From Chitinophagaceae bacterium (GTDB taxonomy: Bacteria > Bacteroidota > Bacteroidia > Chitinophagales > Chitinophagaceae), in NCBI GenBank assembly GCA_004322015.1, contig SCQT01000050.1, positions 1 to 64,000 on the forward strand: DNA of 64,000 nt, given 5' to 3'. Positions within the stretch are counted from its first letter, which is position 1. Every line of letters starts with the position of its first letter. Below the pieces are notes generated by a model that made no database searches, had not been told where the DNA came from, and saw nothing but the letters and a program-made list of their open reading frames with translations. Shown here piece after piece: positions 1 through 8,287 of the stretch. The position numbers and the translations under genes were made by a program.

Positions 1-104
1 AGTGAAGGCAGACGAACGTGCACATTCAAAGATCAGGAACGCAAACGAGCAAAATCAATAATTCAATTTCATTCTTTTTTATGGCATTCAACCTTCAAAA
101 TAAC

Positions 105-1748
105 ATGCAAAAGCGGATATATTCAATCCTCAAAGTATCGTGGATAATCTCCGGTATGGCGCTTACGATGTATCAAAGTGCTGTAGCACAACAGGATACT
201 ACTATTCAGCAACAGACCATTGACATTTACAATACTTACCAGCCGGTGCTTCGTGCTGCAGCCAGGCTGAATCTGACAGCCGCTTTGCCCCGGTTAGATA
301 CGGTGAAACCACAACTGGTATATAACGTGCCCGCTCAAAATCTCAACTTTACTTACGAACCTGTGCCTTTGCGCCCCCTGGCTATGGGAAGAGATACAGC
401 CAATGAAAGCATGTATAATAATTACATAAAAGCAGGATTCGGAAATTATAAAACCCCCTACCTGCAAATAGGTTTAAGTAATGGCAGAAGCCAGCCTTTT
501 CAATACGGATTAGATTTCAGTCATATTTCTTCACAAGGAAGCATTGAAAATCAAAATTACAGCAAAGATCATTTGTTAATTCACGGTCAGTATTTCTCAG
601 CTACTCATGAATTTCATGGAAACGTTACTTACGATCGCCACGGCATACGCTACTACGGTTATGATCATGACACCACCAAGCTGCCGCTCAGCCAGGTAAA
701 GCAGGCTTATAATACCATCAGTGCAGAATTTGGACTGAGCAATACCGTTAAAAATGCAGTGGGTATAAACTATCAGCCCGATCTTAAAATTACCAGCTTC
801 TCGGACATACATAACAGACGGGAATCTACCTTCCTGATTTTTGCACCCGTTCAAAAAGAGATCATCAAAGATATTTCCATCGTGGCAGATTTCACCGGCA
901 GCTTTTCCACTTACACTGACAAATACAATACCTACAATAATAACCTGATGGCTGTTCACCCTGCAGTGGAGATTAATAAGCCCCATTTTATGCTGCACGC
1001 CGGCGTCAATCCCACCTGGACAAACAATAAGTTTTTCCTTTTACCCGACATCGTGAACGAGACAGACCTGATTCCGGATAAACTTATTCTGAGCAGCGGA
1101 TGGATCTCTTATTTTAATAAGAACACCTATATGAATTTGGTGAAGGAAAATCCTTTTTTAGGAAATTATACCAACTTATTGAATACGCGGGTTGAAGAAA
1201 AATACACGGGCATAAAAGGCACGATAAACAGCCATTTTACATACAACACCAAGTTCTCTTTTGTAGAATATCATGATCGTCCGTTATTTGTGAACGATTC
1301 AATATATGGAAATACCTTCAAACCGCTGAATGAAGCTGATTTAAAAGCATATCAACTGCATGCTGAATTAGGGTATATCAATAATGAAGGATTTCAATTG
1401 AAATTATCCGGTAACTGGTTTAATTATTTTAAAGAACAAACTGCTAAAGATCCCTGGGGGCTTCGCCCGTTTGAAGCCAATCTTTCGGGCCAGTACATCA
1501 TTGCAGAAAAGCTGCGGCTGACCGCAGACATTTTCGCCCTAAGCGGAAGCTATTATCCTGATTCTTCAGGTAACCCGCATAAGACTAAAGGCGCCTTTGA
1601 TCTGAACGCAGGCGCCAGTTACCAGATCAATAAACAATTCAGCATTTGGCTGAATGGAAATAACTTATTTAACAGTCATTATGAACGCTGGCATAATTAT
1701 CAGTCATTAGGATTAAACGTGCTGGGTGGCATTATGATAAAATTTTAG
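105..1748 (+). CDS. Outer-membrane beta-barrel protein, TonB-receptor-like barrel without plug
   Basis: Begins with a signal peptide (MQKRIYSILK... to AVAQ), continues as a barrel-like sequence rich in alternating aromatic and polar residues, and ends in Phe (GGIMIKF), as expected of a BamA-inserted barrel. No carboxypeptidase-like or plug domain is visible, so it is probably not an active TonB importer. The frame is open from a GTG at 18, but the signal peptide places the start at ATG 105 (ATG 81 is possible). The next gene follows after 4 bases. Substrate unknown. The closest description is the TonB-dependent-receptor-like barrel that commonly precedes HU-CCDC81/SPOR proteins in Bacteroidota. 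Confidence 0.75.
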   Translation: MQKRIYSILKVSWIISGMALTMYQSAVAQQDTTIQQQTIDIYNTYQPVLRAAARLNLTAALPRLDTVKPQLVYNVPAQNLNFTYEPVPLRPLAMGRDTANESMYNNYIKAGFGNYKTPYLQIGLSNGRSQPFQYGLDFSHISSQGSIENQNYSKDHLLIHGQYFSATHEFHGNVTYDRHGIRYYGYDHDTTKLPLSQVKQAYNTISAEFGLSNTVKNAVGINYQPDLKITSFSDIHNRRESTFLIFAPVQKEIIKDISIVADFTGSFSTYTDKYNTYNNNLMAVHPAVEINKPHFMLHAGVNPTWTNNKFFLLPDIVNETDLIPDKLILSSGWISYFNKNTYMNLVKENPFLGNYTNLLNTRVEEKYTGIKGTINSHFTYNTKFSFVEYHDRPLFVNDSIYGNTFKPLNEADLKAYQLHAELGYINNEGFQLKLSGNWFNYFKEQTAKDPWGLRPFEANLSGQYIIAEKLRLTADIFALSGSYYPDSSGNPHKTKGAFDLNAGASYQINKQFSIWLNGNNLFNSHYERWHNYQSLGLNVLGGIMIKF

Positions 1749-1752
1749 AAAC

Positions 1753-2745
1753 TTGGAAACTTACTCTCAGGATATAAGCAATGCCTTGCAACAACACGGG
1801 CAATGTGTATTGCCAAATATCGGATTATTATATATCGTAAGGAACCCGGCTTCCAGATCATACCAGGACAATAAGATTTACCCGCCTGCCAGCGAAATCT
1901 CGCTGATCCCTCTAAGTGAGCAGGATCATACATATAGATATTACTCCATTATCCGACAAATAGCATTTTCTCATTCACTGTCCGAGGAAGAAGCTGAATT
2001 GAAATGGAACGAAGCGGCATCTGCCATCCGCAAAAAGCTATCTACCGGATCCAGCGTCGAATTACCGGGAATTGGATTATTAAACTTAGACAACGACCGG
2101 GAAATCACTTTAGATGCTGAACAATCGTTCACTTCTTCTATATATCAGCCTGTTTCCTTAGATGAAATAAAAAGTTTCTCCCTGCAGAAAAGTGAATCGG
2201 TCACTGCCCCGGCAGAAACAATAGATGCTCCGGTGAATGAACAAGTGCAGCCACCTGAAAATATTTTACCGCCCCTGCAGAAAAAGAAAAGACACAGGGA
2301 GATGGCATCCTGGTGGATAACAGGCACTATCATGACATTGTTGCTTGTCGGCTGGCTGACTTACAAAGGCACTCTGAAAAGAAATAAGATAACAGAGGCT
2401 GTAAAAAATATTATTGCGAGAGACACGACCAATCAAACGGCCAAAAAAGACTCCATGAAACTAAAAGAAGATACCGTGGCACAGGAAAATGTAATTCAAC
2501 GGGATTCCATCCACTACACTATTGTGTTTGCCATATATAACAACAAAGAAAAAGCCATGCATCAGTATCACAAAATAAAGGGATGGGGACATCCTGTTGT
2601 ACTGCTCACTAAAGACTCTTCCACTTACGAACTGGGAAGGCCTTTTACCACGCTTCCTCCCGACACTACTGTCAGTTTGGTTTCCATGATGAAATTATAT
2701 GGCGATAAAGTACATATCGAGTATGACAACTCCAATACAAAATAA
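1753..2745 (+). CDS. HU-CCDC81 and SPOR domain-containing membrane protein
   Basis: Residues 1-75 and about 78-140 look like the two CCDC81-type HU-like domains (first one with HGQCVLPNIGLL, second with ELPGIGLLNL). One transmembrane helix follows at about 182-202 (WWITGTIMTLLLVGWLTY). The periplasmic end (about 250-330, IHYTIVFAIYNNKEKA) resembles a SPOR domain, which binds denuded peptidoglycan. The likely start is TTG 1753, 4 bases after the preceding stop, because it places the first HU domain at the N-terminus; no good ATG exists there. The protein would link a cytoplasmic HU-like module to septal or cell-wall peptidoglycan. Coupling with the barrel gene suggests an envelope-spanning role. 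Confidence 0.8.
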   Translation: METYSQDISNALQQHGQCVLPNIGLLYIVRNPASRSYQDNKIYPPASEISLIPLSEQDHTYRYYSIIRQIAFSHSLSEEEAELKWNEAASAIRKKLSTGSSVELPGIGLLNLDNDREITLDAEQSFTSSIYQPVSLDEIKSFSLQKSESVTAPAETIDAPVNEQVQPPENILPPLQKKKRHREMASWWITGTIMTLLLVGWLTYKGTLKRNKITEAVKNIIARDTTNQTAKKDSMKLKEDTVAQENVIQRDSIHYTIVFAIYNNKEKAMHQYHKIKGWGHPVVLLTKDSSTYELGRPFTTLPPDTTVSLVSMMKLYGDKVHIEYDNSNTK

Positions 2746-2770
2746 AAGAGAGCCTGCATAAAAATATATC

Positions 2771-3694
2771 ATGACAGAAGAAATGTTTCGTCCTTCCTGT
2801 CCTGTATGCGGATCCACAGACACAGGGGTAGTATTAGAGGCTAAAGATTATACCGTCAGCGGTGAAATATTCGCCATTCGTCAATGTCAGACATGCACCC
2901 TGCGCTTTACCTGGCCGGTCCCGGACGAGCAACATATAGGAAGATACTACCATGCTGAAAATTATATCTCTCATTCTGATACTGCTAAGGGATTGGTTAA
3001 TAAGCTATATCATGCTGTCAGAAGGATCTCTCTCAAACAAAAAAAACATTGGATAGAAAAATCAACGGGGCTTACGCGTGGTAACATTTTAGATATCGGC
3101 TGCGGCACCGGAGCTTTTTTACATGAGATGCAGCAGTCGGGATGGGATGTCACCGGACTCGAACCTGATGAAGGAGCAAGATATATAGCTCATAAAAAAT
3201 ATGGCCTGACAACCCTTTCGTCCGGTTCCCTGTATGATTTGCCCAAAAATAGTTTCCATGCTATTACTCTCTGGCACGTGATGGAACATATCCACGACTT
3301 GAATGGATACCTACACCAAATGTTCCGGTTACTTCATGCCGAAGGACATCTGTTTATTGCAGTTCCAAACTACACTTCGTTGGATGCAGGAATATATCAA
3401 CAATGTTGGGCTGCGTACGACGTGCCGCGACATCTATATCATTTTTCCCCCGGGGCAATGAGAACGCTGATCAGGCAGCACGGATTAAAATTAGAGGAAA
3501 TGCATGCCATGCCCTTTGATGCATTTTATATAAGCTTACTAAGTGAAAAATATAAAAACGGACGAGATCATTATTTACCCGGGTTTATCAATGGCTTACG
3601 GTCATGGGCATACGCAAATACGCGTGTGGAACATTCCAGTTCTTTACTCTATATTCTTAACAAACAGCAACTTATCCCGTTAACACATCTTTAA
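2771..3694 (+). CDS. Class I SAM-dependent methyltransferase with N-terminal zinc knuckle
   Basis: Four cysteines in two CxxC pairs (residues 10/13 and 39/42) form a probable zinc ribbon. The Rossmann methyltransferase domain follows, with the SAM-binding motif ILDIGCGTGAFL at about 107-118 and an acidic residue after strand 2 (GLEPDE). WHVMEHIHDL is typical of Methyltransf_11/23-type enzymes. The C-terminal part (DVPRHLYHFSPGAM) is as in the sugar or lipid methyltransferases often annotated in Bacteroidota. It lies 25 bases after the HU-CCDC81 gene, probably in the same transcript. Substrate not predictable; cytoplasmic. Confidence 0.85.
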   Translation: MTEEMFRPSCPVCGSTDTGVVLEAKDYTVSGEIFAIRQCQTCTLRFTWPVPDEQHIGRYYHAENYISHSDTAKGLVNKLYHAVRRISLKQKKHWIEKSTGLTRGNILDIGCGTGAFLHEMQQSGWDVTGLEPDEGARYIAHKKYGLTTLSSGSLYDLPKNSFHAITLWHVMEHIHDLNGYLHQMFRLLHAEGHLFIAVPNYTSLDAGIYQQCWAAYDVPRHLYHFSPGAMRTLIRQHGLKLEEMHAMPFDAFYISLLSEKYKNGRDHYLPGFINGLRSWAYANTRVEHSSSLLYILNKQQLIPLTHL

Positions 3695-3737
3695 CATACG
3701 ATAACGAATAATTAACCGCTGTGCTTATATTTCTTTG

Positions 3738-3745
3738 TATCTTTG
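3738..3745 (+). promoter_or_regulatory. Bacteroidota -7 promoter element (TATCTTTG)
   Basis: Matches TAnnTTTG, the sigmaABfr -7 consensus. It lies 43 bases after the methyltransferase stop with no plus-strand gene following, so it would start an independent RNA at about 3750. No clear -33 TTTG is seen. Confidence 0.5.
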
Positions 3746-3750
3746 CTTTA

Positions 3751-3895
3751 GCAAGTAACAAAAGAAAAGATCATCATTTATTATACATTGATCGAAAGAA
3801 GCTAAAACGCAGCCAAGCCTGCAAATAGCAGAGAGTAGTAATTTTTCAAAGGGTTTAACACAAGAACCCCGCTTTTCCAAGCGGGGTTATTTTTT
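3751..3895 (+). ncRNA. Putative small RNA between the methyltransferase gene and murB
   Basis: About 145 bases bounded by a good -7 promoter element and a strong intrinsic terminator, with no convincing reading frame. An internal GATCA...TGATC stem (about 3769-3794) and a short GCAG...CTGC stem (about 3812-3825) could form. It is not tRNA or tmRNA, and I do not recognise an Rfam family. The alternative is a long 3' untranslated region of the methyltransferase gene. Confidence 0.4.
3865..3895 (+). terminator. Rho-independent terminator
   Basis: AACCCCGC pairs perfectly with GCGGGGTT (8 bp, 8-base loop), followed by ATTTTTTA. The T-run is on the plus strand only, so it terminates the small RNA and/or the methyltransferase transcript, not murB. 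Confidence 0.85.
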
Positions 3896-3900
3896 ATATT

Positions 3901-4911
3901 TTATATGATGTTCACTTCTCTTTCCAGCCTCACACTGAACTTCTCCCACACGCTTTTTTGTATTTCTTCCGACAATAGATAAATATCATTTCCACTTGCC
4001 TTGCCGTAATTCACCAATACCAAAGACTGCCTGTCATGCACACCGGCATCCCCTTTACGATATCCTTTCCATCCGCATTGCTCAATCATCCATCCTGCTG
4101 CAAGCTTAAACTGATCTCTGGCGGGATATGCAATGATCCCGGGGAAATCCTTTTTTAATTGATCATATTTTTCAGCAGCTACTTCCGGGTTTTTGAAAAA
4201 ACTGCCGGCATTTCCTATTTTTTTAGGATCGGGTAATTTGGAAGTGCGGATATTGATTACTGCCTGGCTGACAGCGCGGATACTCAGCTCTTTCACTCCC
4301 ATTGAGTCCAACTCTTTTCCGATTGCACCGTAAGAAGTATTGAAATGAGGGTGCTTATATAACCTCAGGGTAACAGACACTATCACAAATTGATCCTTGT
4401 ACTTATTTTTAAAGACGCTTTCTCTGTATCCGAACGTGCAATCATCACGATATAAAGTAACGATCGCTTTATCATGTAAATGAAAAGCCTGTAAAGAATG
4501 AAAAACATCCTTTATTTCCACACCGTAAGCCCCAATATTTTGCATAGGCGCAGCACCGGCATTACCAGGGATAAGAGAGAGATTTTCAACACCGGCCCAA
4601 TTATTATCAATGCAATGCATCACAAAATCATGCCATACCTCGCCGGCGCCTATTCTTATAAAAACAGATTGTTCATCTTCCTTTATTTTTTCAATACCTT
4701 TTATTTCATTTTTTAAAACTATTTCAGGATTTTTTGTCAACAGCATATTACTTCCCCCTCCCAGAATCAAAGGTGGAATATCCGAAATTTTAGTTTGAGA
4801 TAATATTTCTCTTAATTCATTTACGTTGGAAAATGAAGTAAAATATCTGGCGAAAGTATTTATGCCAAAAGTATTATACGGTTTTAAGGAAATATCGGTC
4901 AGTATGTGCAT
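3901..4911 (-). CDS. murB: UDP-N-acetylmuramate dehydrogenase (MurB)
   Basis: FAD-dependent reduction of UDP-GlcNAc-enolpyruvate to UDP-MurNAc, the second committed step of peptidoglycan synthesis, in the cytoplasm. Family motifs: LGGGSN near the N-terminus, the FAD-binding LSLIPGNAGAAPMQNIGAYG, the catalytic Tyr/Arg region GYRESVFK, and GNAGSFFKNP with the catalytic serine. The long form with the extra Tyr loop is like the E. coli (type I) enzyme. The start is set at ATG 4911 (MHILTDISLKPYNTFGI). The frame extends to 4980, but that extension is an 8-bp tandem array encoding an unlikely leader. Confidence 0.95.
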   Translation of the reverse strand: MHILTDISLKPYNTFGINTFARYFTSFSNVNELREILSQTKISDIPPLILGGGSNMLLTKNPEIVLKNEIKGIEKIKEDEQSVFIRIGAGEVWHDFVMHCIDNNWAGVENLSLIPGNAGAAPMQNIGAYGVEIKDVFHSLQAFHLHDKAIVTLYRDDCTFGYRESVFKNKYKDQFVIVSVTLRLYKHPHFNTSYGAIGKELDSMGVKELSIRAVSQAVINIRTSKLPDPKKIGNAGSFFKNPEVAAEKYDQLKKDFPGIIAYPARDQFKLAAGWMIEQCGWKGYRKGDAGVHDRQSLVLVNYGKASGNDIYLLSEEIQKSVWEKFSVRLEREVNII

Positions 4912-4940
4912 AAAGGCGATCTTCAATTTTCGATAAAGGC

Positions 4941-4980
4941 AAAAAGATTGAAAATAAAGAACAATTAAACAATGAAACAA
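4941..4980. repeat. Degenerate 8-bp tandem array upstream of murB
   Basis: Five octads in register from 4941, including AAGAACAA (4957), TTAAACAA (4965) and TGAAACAA (4973). It fills the gap between the ABC-relic stop (4990) and the murB start (4911). Same class as the octads at 14170, 19445 and 39663. Confidence 0.6.
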
Positions 4981-4989
4981 GGGAGCTTC

Positions 4990-5496
4990 CTAACTTGTCA
5001 ACTGCTTCCAGGTCTTATTACCAAAACTGTTAATTAATAAACAATCTGCTACAAGAGTCAATACAGCTAAGATAATAACTACCGGAGTATAATCCATGAC
5101 AAAATAATGCAATAGACCTATACCGCCTGTGACTATCATTAATAAAAAGGCCTGCATCATTCTGCCGGATGACTGGTCAATGCTCCATTGTTCGGAAAAA
5201 GGAAATGATTTCAAATAATATAATTCCGCATTTTCGGGGATATACCCGATTTGCCTCTTCACCTCTAAGAGGTTTTCATGCAAATTCATTCCAAGAATGG
5301 AAATATCCCCTTCAAATTCAGGTATCATTCCGGTAAGGATTTTTACGGTAGTGGATTTACCGGCGCCGTTGGGCCCGATGTATCCGATTACCTGGCCCGG
5401 ATAGACAGTGAGATCAATACCGTTCAGTACCCAGTCGCCGTTGCCATAGCGTTTGAAAAGGTTGTGAATAGAAATCACAGGATCAGAAGAAGACAT
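4990..5496 (-). pseudogene. ABC transporter relic: ATPase N-terminus fused in frame to permease C-terminus
   Basis: Residues 1-92 are a normal ABC ATPase N-terminus (Walker A GPNGAGKST at 41-49, then IGYIPENAELY at the Q-loop position). The reading then changes abruptly at about residue 93 (near base 5220) to LKSFPFSEQWSIDQSSG and two to three hydrophobic helices, ending LINSFGNKTWKQLTS, which looks like the tail of an ABC-2-type permease. The signature LSGGQ, Walker B and H-loop are absent. The simplest reading is one in-frame deletion spanning the end of the ATPase gene and most of an adjacent permease gene. Not expected to transport; a small membrane ATP-binding product is conceivable but unlikely. 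Confidence 0.75.
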
Positions 5497-5501
5497 GGTA
5501 T

Positions 5502-5550
5502 AATTAAAATTGAGGATTAAAAATTAACAATGCGGAACAAAGGATAACAA
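5502..5550. repeat. Degenerate 7-bp tandem array
   Basis: Seven heptads in register from 5502, for example AATTAAA, ATTGAGG, ATTAAAA and ATTAACA. Lies directly upstream of the ABC-relic start on its own strand. Confidence 0.55.
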
Positions 5551-5627
5551 ACCAGTGATTCTAAATTAACCGGCTAATCGTCAAACATGGCATATAAAGC
5601 CATCAACCCAGGAAGCAATTGCAATCA

Positions 5628-6797
5628 CTACTTTCCCCTGTTTGGTATTACATACGCATTCACGTCCTCTGCTGTAATAGTCTTCCCCGAAAGGATGATC
5701 AATCTTTCCACTACATTACGCAGTTCACGAATGTTACCTGTCCAGTCATGTTTCTGCAGGGCTTTCAATGCTTCTTTGTTGACTTCTTTCCTGGCAATGC
5801 CGTAGTCAGAGCAAATGTTTTCCAGAAAATGTTCAGTAAGGATGGGTATATCATCCACCCTGTCGTTGAGAGAAGGTACGTGGATGATAATCACGCTGAG
5901 CCGGTGATACAGATCAAGGCGAAAATTTTTATCTTCCACCTCTTTAAGCAGGTCTTTGTTTGTGGCAGCAATTACTCTTACATCCACATTAATCTCCTTC
6001 TCACCGCCTACACGGGTTATCTTTCCTTCCTGCAGTGCGCGCAATACTTTTGCCTGTGCACTCAGGCTCATATCCCCTACTTCATCCAGGAATAAAGTGC
6101 CTCCGTTGGCCTTTTCAAATTTTCCTATACGTTGTTTGATGGCTGAAGTAAAGGAGCCTTTTTCATGCCCGAATAATTCACTCTCTATCAGCTCGCTGGG
6201 AATTGCTGCACAATTCACTTCAATCAACGGCGCTGAAGCGCGGTTACTTTTCTCATGTATCCAGCGTGCTACCAACTCCTTCCCCACTCCGTTCTCACCG
6301 GTTACCAAAACCCTTGCATCTGTAGGAGCCACCTTTTCAATTGTTTCCCTGATGTGCCGGATCGGCTCCGATTCGCCGATCATTTCCTGTGTTTTGAAAA
6401 CTTTTTTTCGGAGTGTTTTTGTCTCTGCAACCAAAGTGGTCCTGTCCAGCGCATTGCGAATGGTGATCAGGATACGGTTCAGATCGGGGGGTTTGGAGAT
6501 AAAATCAAACGCACCTTTTTTGACAGCTTCTACAGCGTTATCAATATTTCCATGTCCGGAAACCATGATAATAGGAACATCCGGGTTGATCTCCACTGCC
6601 TGCTCAAGGAATTCCATGCCGTCAATCTTGGGCATTTTGATATCGCAAAGCACCACATCATAGGTATTCTTTTTAAAAAGATTGATCCCTTCCTGTCCGT
6701 CTGCCGCCTCTTCTATTTTATATCCTTCGTAACTAAGAATATCAGATAAAGTGTTACGAATACTCTTTTCATCATCTATGATCAGGATCGTGGCCAT
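5628..6797 (-). CDS. Sigma54-type response regulator (receiver + AAA+), no C-terminal HTH
   Basis: Residues 1-120 are a receiver with acidic pocket D8/D9, phosphoacceptor D52 and K102. The sigma54-activation AAA+ domain follows, with Walker A GENGVGKE (167-174), Walker B GGTLFLDEVGD (about 229-239) and NIRELRNVVERLIIL near the end. The protein stops at 389 residues, right after the AAA+ lid, so the usual Fis-type DNA-binding domain is missing. The sigma54-contact loop is GSFTSA (214-219) instead of GAFTGA. Both traits recur, as far as I recall, in Bacteroidota relatives, so it is probably functional but may act without specific DNA binding. No partner histidine kinase is adjacent. Confidence 0.85.
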   Translation of the reverse strand: MATILIIDDEKSIRNTLSDILSYEGYKIEEAADGQEGINLFKKNTYDVVLCDIKMPKIDGMEFLEQAVEINPDVPIIMVSGHGNIDNAVEAVKKGAFDFISKPPDLNRILITIRNALDRTTLVAETKTLRKKVFKTQEMIGESEPIRHIRETIEKVAPTDARVLVTGENGVGKELVARWIHEKSNRASAPLIEVNCAAIPSELIESELFGHEKGSFTSAIKQRIGKFEKANGGTLFLDEVGDMSLSAQAKVLRALQEGKITRVGGEKEINVDVRVIAATNKDLLKEVEDKNFRLDLYHRLSVIIIHVPSLNDRVDDIPILTEHFLENICSDYGIARKEVNKEALKALQKHDWTGNIRELRNVVERLIILSGKTITAEDVNAYVIPNRGK

Positions 6798-6800
6798 TTT

Positions 6801-6905
6801 CGGTTGTGGTTATAAGTTGTCAGTTAGTGTTAAGGGGTCAATGGAAAGTAATATCATCATAGTCAATATCCAATAACCATTAACCAATTACTGAATACCC
6901 AATCA
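6801..6905. repeat. Degenerate 7-bp tandem array between pdhB and the response regulator
   Basis: About 15 heptads in one register, clearest at 6864-6905 (CAATATC, CAATAAC, CATTAAC, CAATTAC, ...). The pdhB stop codon (6903-6905) lies inside the last unit. Confidence 0.65.
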
Positions 6906-7886
6906 TTTCTCTACATACATCACCTCTTTCACTACTTTTATCGTTTTTTCAATACTGGGTAAATACAGTTTAGCTAAGTTGGGCGCATAATGCATAGGTG
7001 CATCCACAGAAGTGATACGGCGGACCGGTGCATCCAGGTAATCAAAACCTTCTTTCTGAATGCGATAACCTATTTCGGATGAAACGCTGCACATAGGCCA
7101 TTGTTCTTCCACAATAACCAGGCGGTTTGTCTTCTTAACCGATTCCAAAATAGTCATCCAATCTAAAGGGCGGATCGTACGAAGGTCTATCACTTCCGCT
7201 TCAATACCTTCTTTGGAAAGCTCTTCCGCAGCTCCCAAAGCCACTTTCATCATTTTATTGAAAGAAACGATCGTCACATCTTTCCCCTGTCTTTTTATAT
7301 CCGCCTTTCCGATAGGAATGAGATATTCTTCTTCAGGCACTTCACCGGAATCGCTGTACATGACTTCGCTTTCCATAAAAATCACCGGATCATCATCACG
7401 AATAGCCGACTTCAATAAGCCTTTAGCATCATAGGGGTTAGAAACCGAAATCACTTTTATCCCGGGGATATTGGCATAAAAGCTCTCAAAAGCTGTGGAA
7501 TGTTGGGCGCCCAACTGTCCTGCAGAACCGTTTGGCCCCCTGAAAACGATCGGGCAACCTACCTGCCCGCCACTCATTGCCAGCATTTTAGAAGCAGTAT
7601 TCAATATCTGGTCTAACGCCAACACGGCAAAATTCCATGTCATGAATTCCACAATCGGGCGAAGCCCGTTCTGTGCCGCACCTACGCCGATACCGGCAAA
7701 ACCCAGCTCAGAAATAGGTGTATCAATGATACGCCTTTCGCCAAACTCTTCCAGCATTCCCTGGCTTACCTTATAAGCTCCGTTATATTCTGCCACTTCT
7801 TCTCCCATCAGGAAAACGCGTTCATCACGGCGCATTTCTTCCTCCATGGCTTCCCTGAGCGCCTGTCTGAAAAGTATTTCTCGCAT
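6903..7886 (-). CDS. pdhB: Pyruvate dehydrogenase E1 component, beta subunit
   Basis: 327 residues, the normal length for E1-beta. Starts [18 protein letters not shown] and carries [35 protein letters not shown] and [14 protein letters not shown], all typical of the transketolase-like beta subunit that shapes the thiamine diphosphate site with E1-alpha. The C-terminal transketolase domain includes DLRTIRPLD and IVEEQWP. It makes acetyl-CoA from pyruvate as part of the PDH complex. The E1-alpha and E2 genes are not adjacent. The start is supported by a -7 promoter element 33 bases upstream. Confidence 0.95.
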   Translation of the reverse strand: MREILFRQALREAMEEEMRRDERVFLMGEEVAEYNGAYKVSQGMLEEFGERRIIDTPISELGFAGIGVGAAQNGLRPIVEFMTWNFAVLALDQILNTASKMLAMSGGQVGCPIVFRGPNGSAGQLGAQHSTAFESFYANIPGIKVISVSNPYDAKGLLKSAIRDDDPVIFMESEVMYSDSGEVPEEEYLIPIGKADIKRQGKDVTIVSFNKMMKVALGAAEELSKEGIEAEVIDLRTIRPLDWMTILESVKKTNRLVIVEEQWPMCSVSSEIGYRIQKEGFDYLDAPVRRITSVDAPMHYAPNLAKLYLPSIEKTIKVVKEVMYVEK

Positions 7887-7918
7887 TGAAAATTAGTTTT
7901 GTGAGGTTATTTAACCTG

Positions 7919-7926
7919 CAAAAATA
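7919..7926 (-). promoter_or_regulatory. -7 promoter element for pdhB (TATTTTTG on the minus strand)
   Basis: CAAAAATA on the plus strand reads TATTTTTG towards pdhB and matches TAnnTTTG. Predicted leader about 25-30 bases. Confidence 0.55.
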
Positions 7927-8253
7927 TTGTTTAAAGGTGAAAAAGCCAATTTTTCGGAATGAATCATCGTTAGGATGCCCTTGAAGATTTTCAATGTTTC
8001 TCCTTACTTATACGGTTTAAATGCGCTTTTAAGAGGGCGTACTGTGCTTTTTGTGTGAATTACGGACCGGACTTATTCCGTACTTAATCATGTACAAGGC
8101 TGGCTTTCATGGAAATAAAGCGAATGAAAAAGTTTATTTAAAATAAGTATTTATTTTACAATCAACTGCCTGATTCCCGATGATGAAGTGATTTTAACCG
8201 GGTATTAATTCCCTCCTTCAGCAATTCATGCAGTTGCAGGGAACGGAGAAAGT
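7927..8253. other. Divergent intergenic region between pdhB and dut
   Basis: The gene-free space between pdhB and dut is about 400 bases including both promoters. Apart from the promoters I see only a weak ACGGA...TCCGT inverted repeat near 8062-8081 and AT-rich sequence around 8128-8165. No reading frame or RNA is recognised. Confidence 0.4.
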
Positions 8254-8283
8254 TTTGCAACTGGATAATGAGCCTTACCTTTG
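8254..8283 (+). promoter_or_regulatory. Promoter for dut (TTTG-N18-TACCTTTG)
   Basis: TTTG at 8254-8257, an 18-base spacer, and TACCTTTG at 8276-8283. The start codon at 8288 is only 4 bases after the -7 element, so the message is predicted to be leaderless or nearly so. Confidence 0.65.
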
Positions 8284-8287
8284 CCAA

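Noticed and set aside
4990-5496. Frameshifted but otherwise complete ABC ATPase
   Set aside because: The missing signature and Walker B parts are not found in any frame nearby; the frame stays open into permease-like helices. A deletion fits, a frameshift does not.
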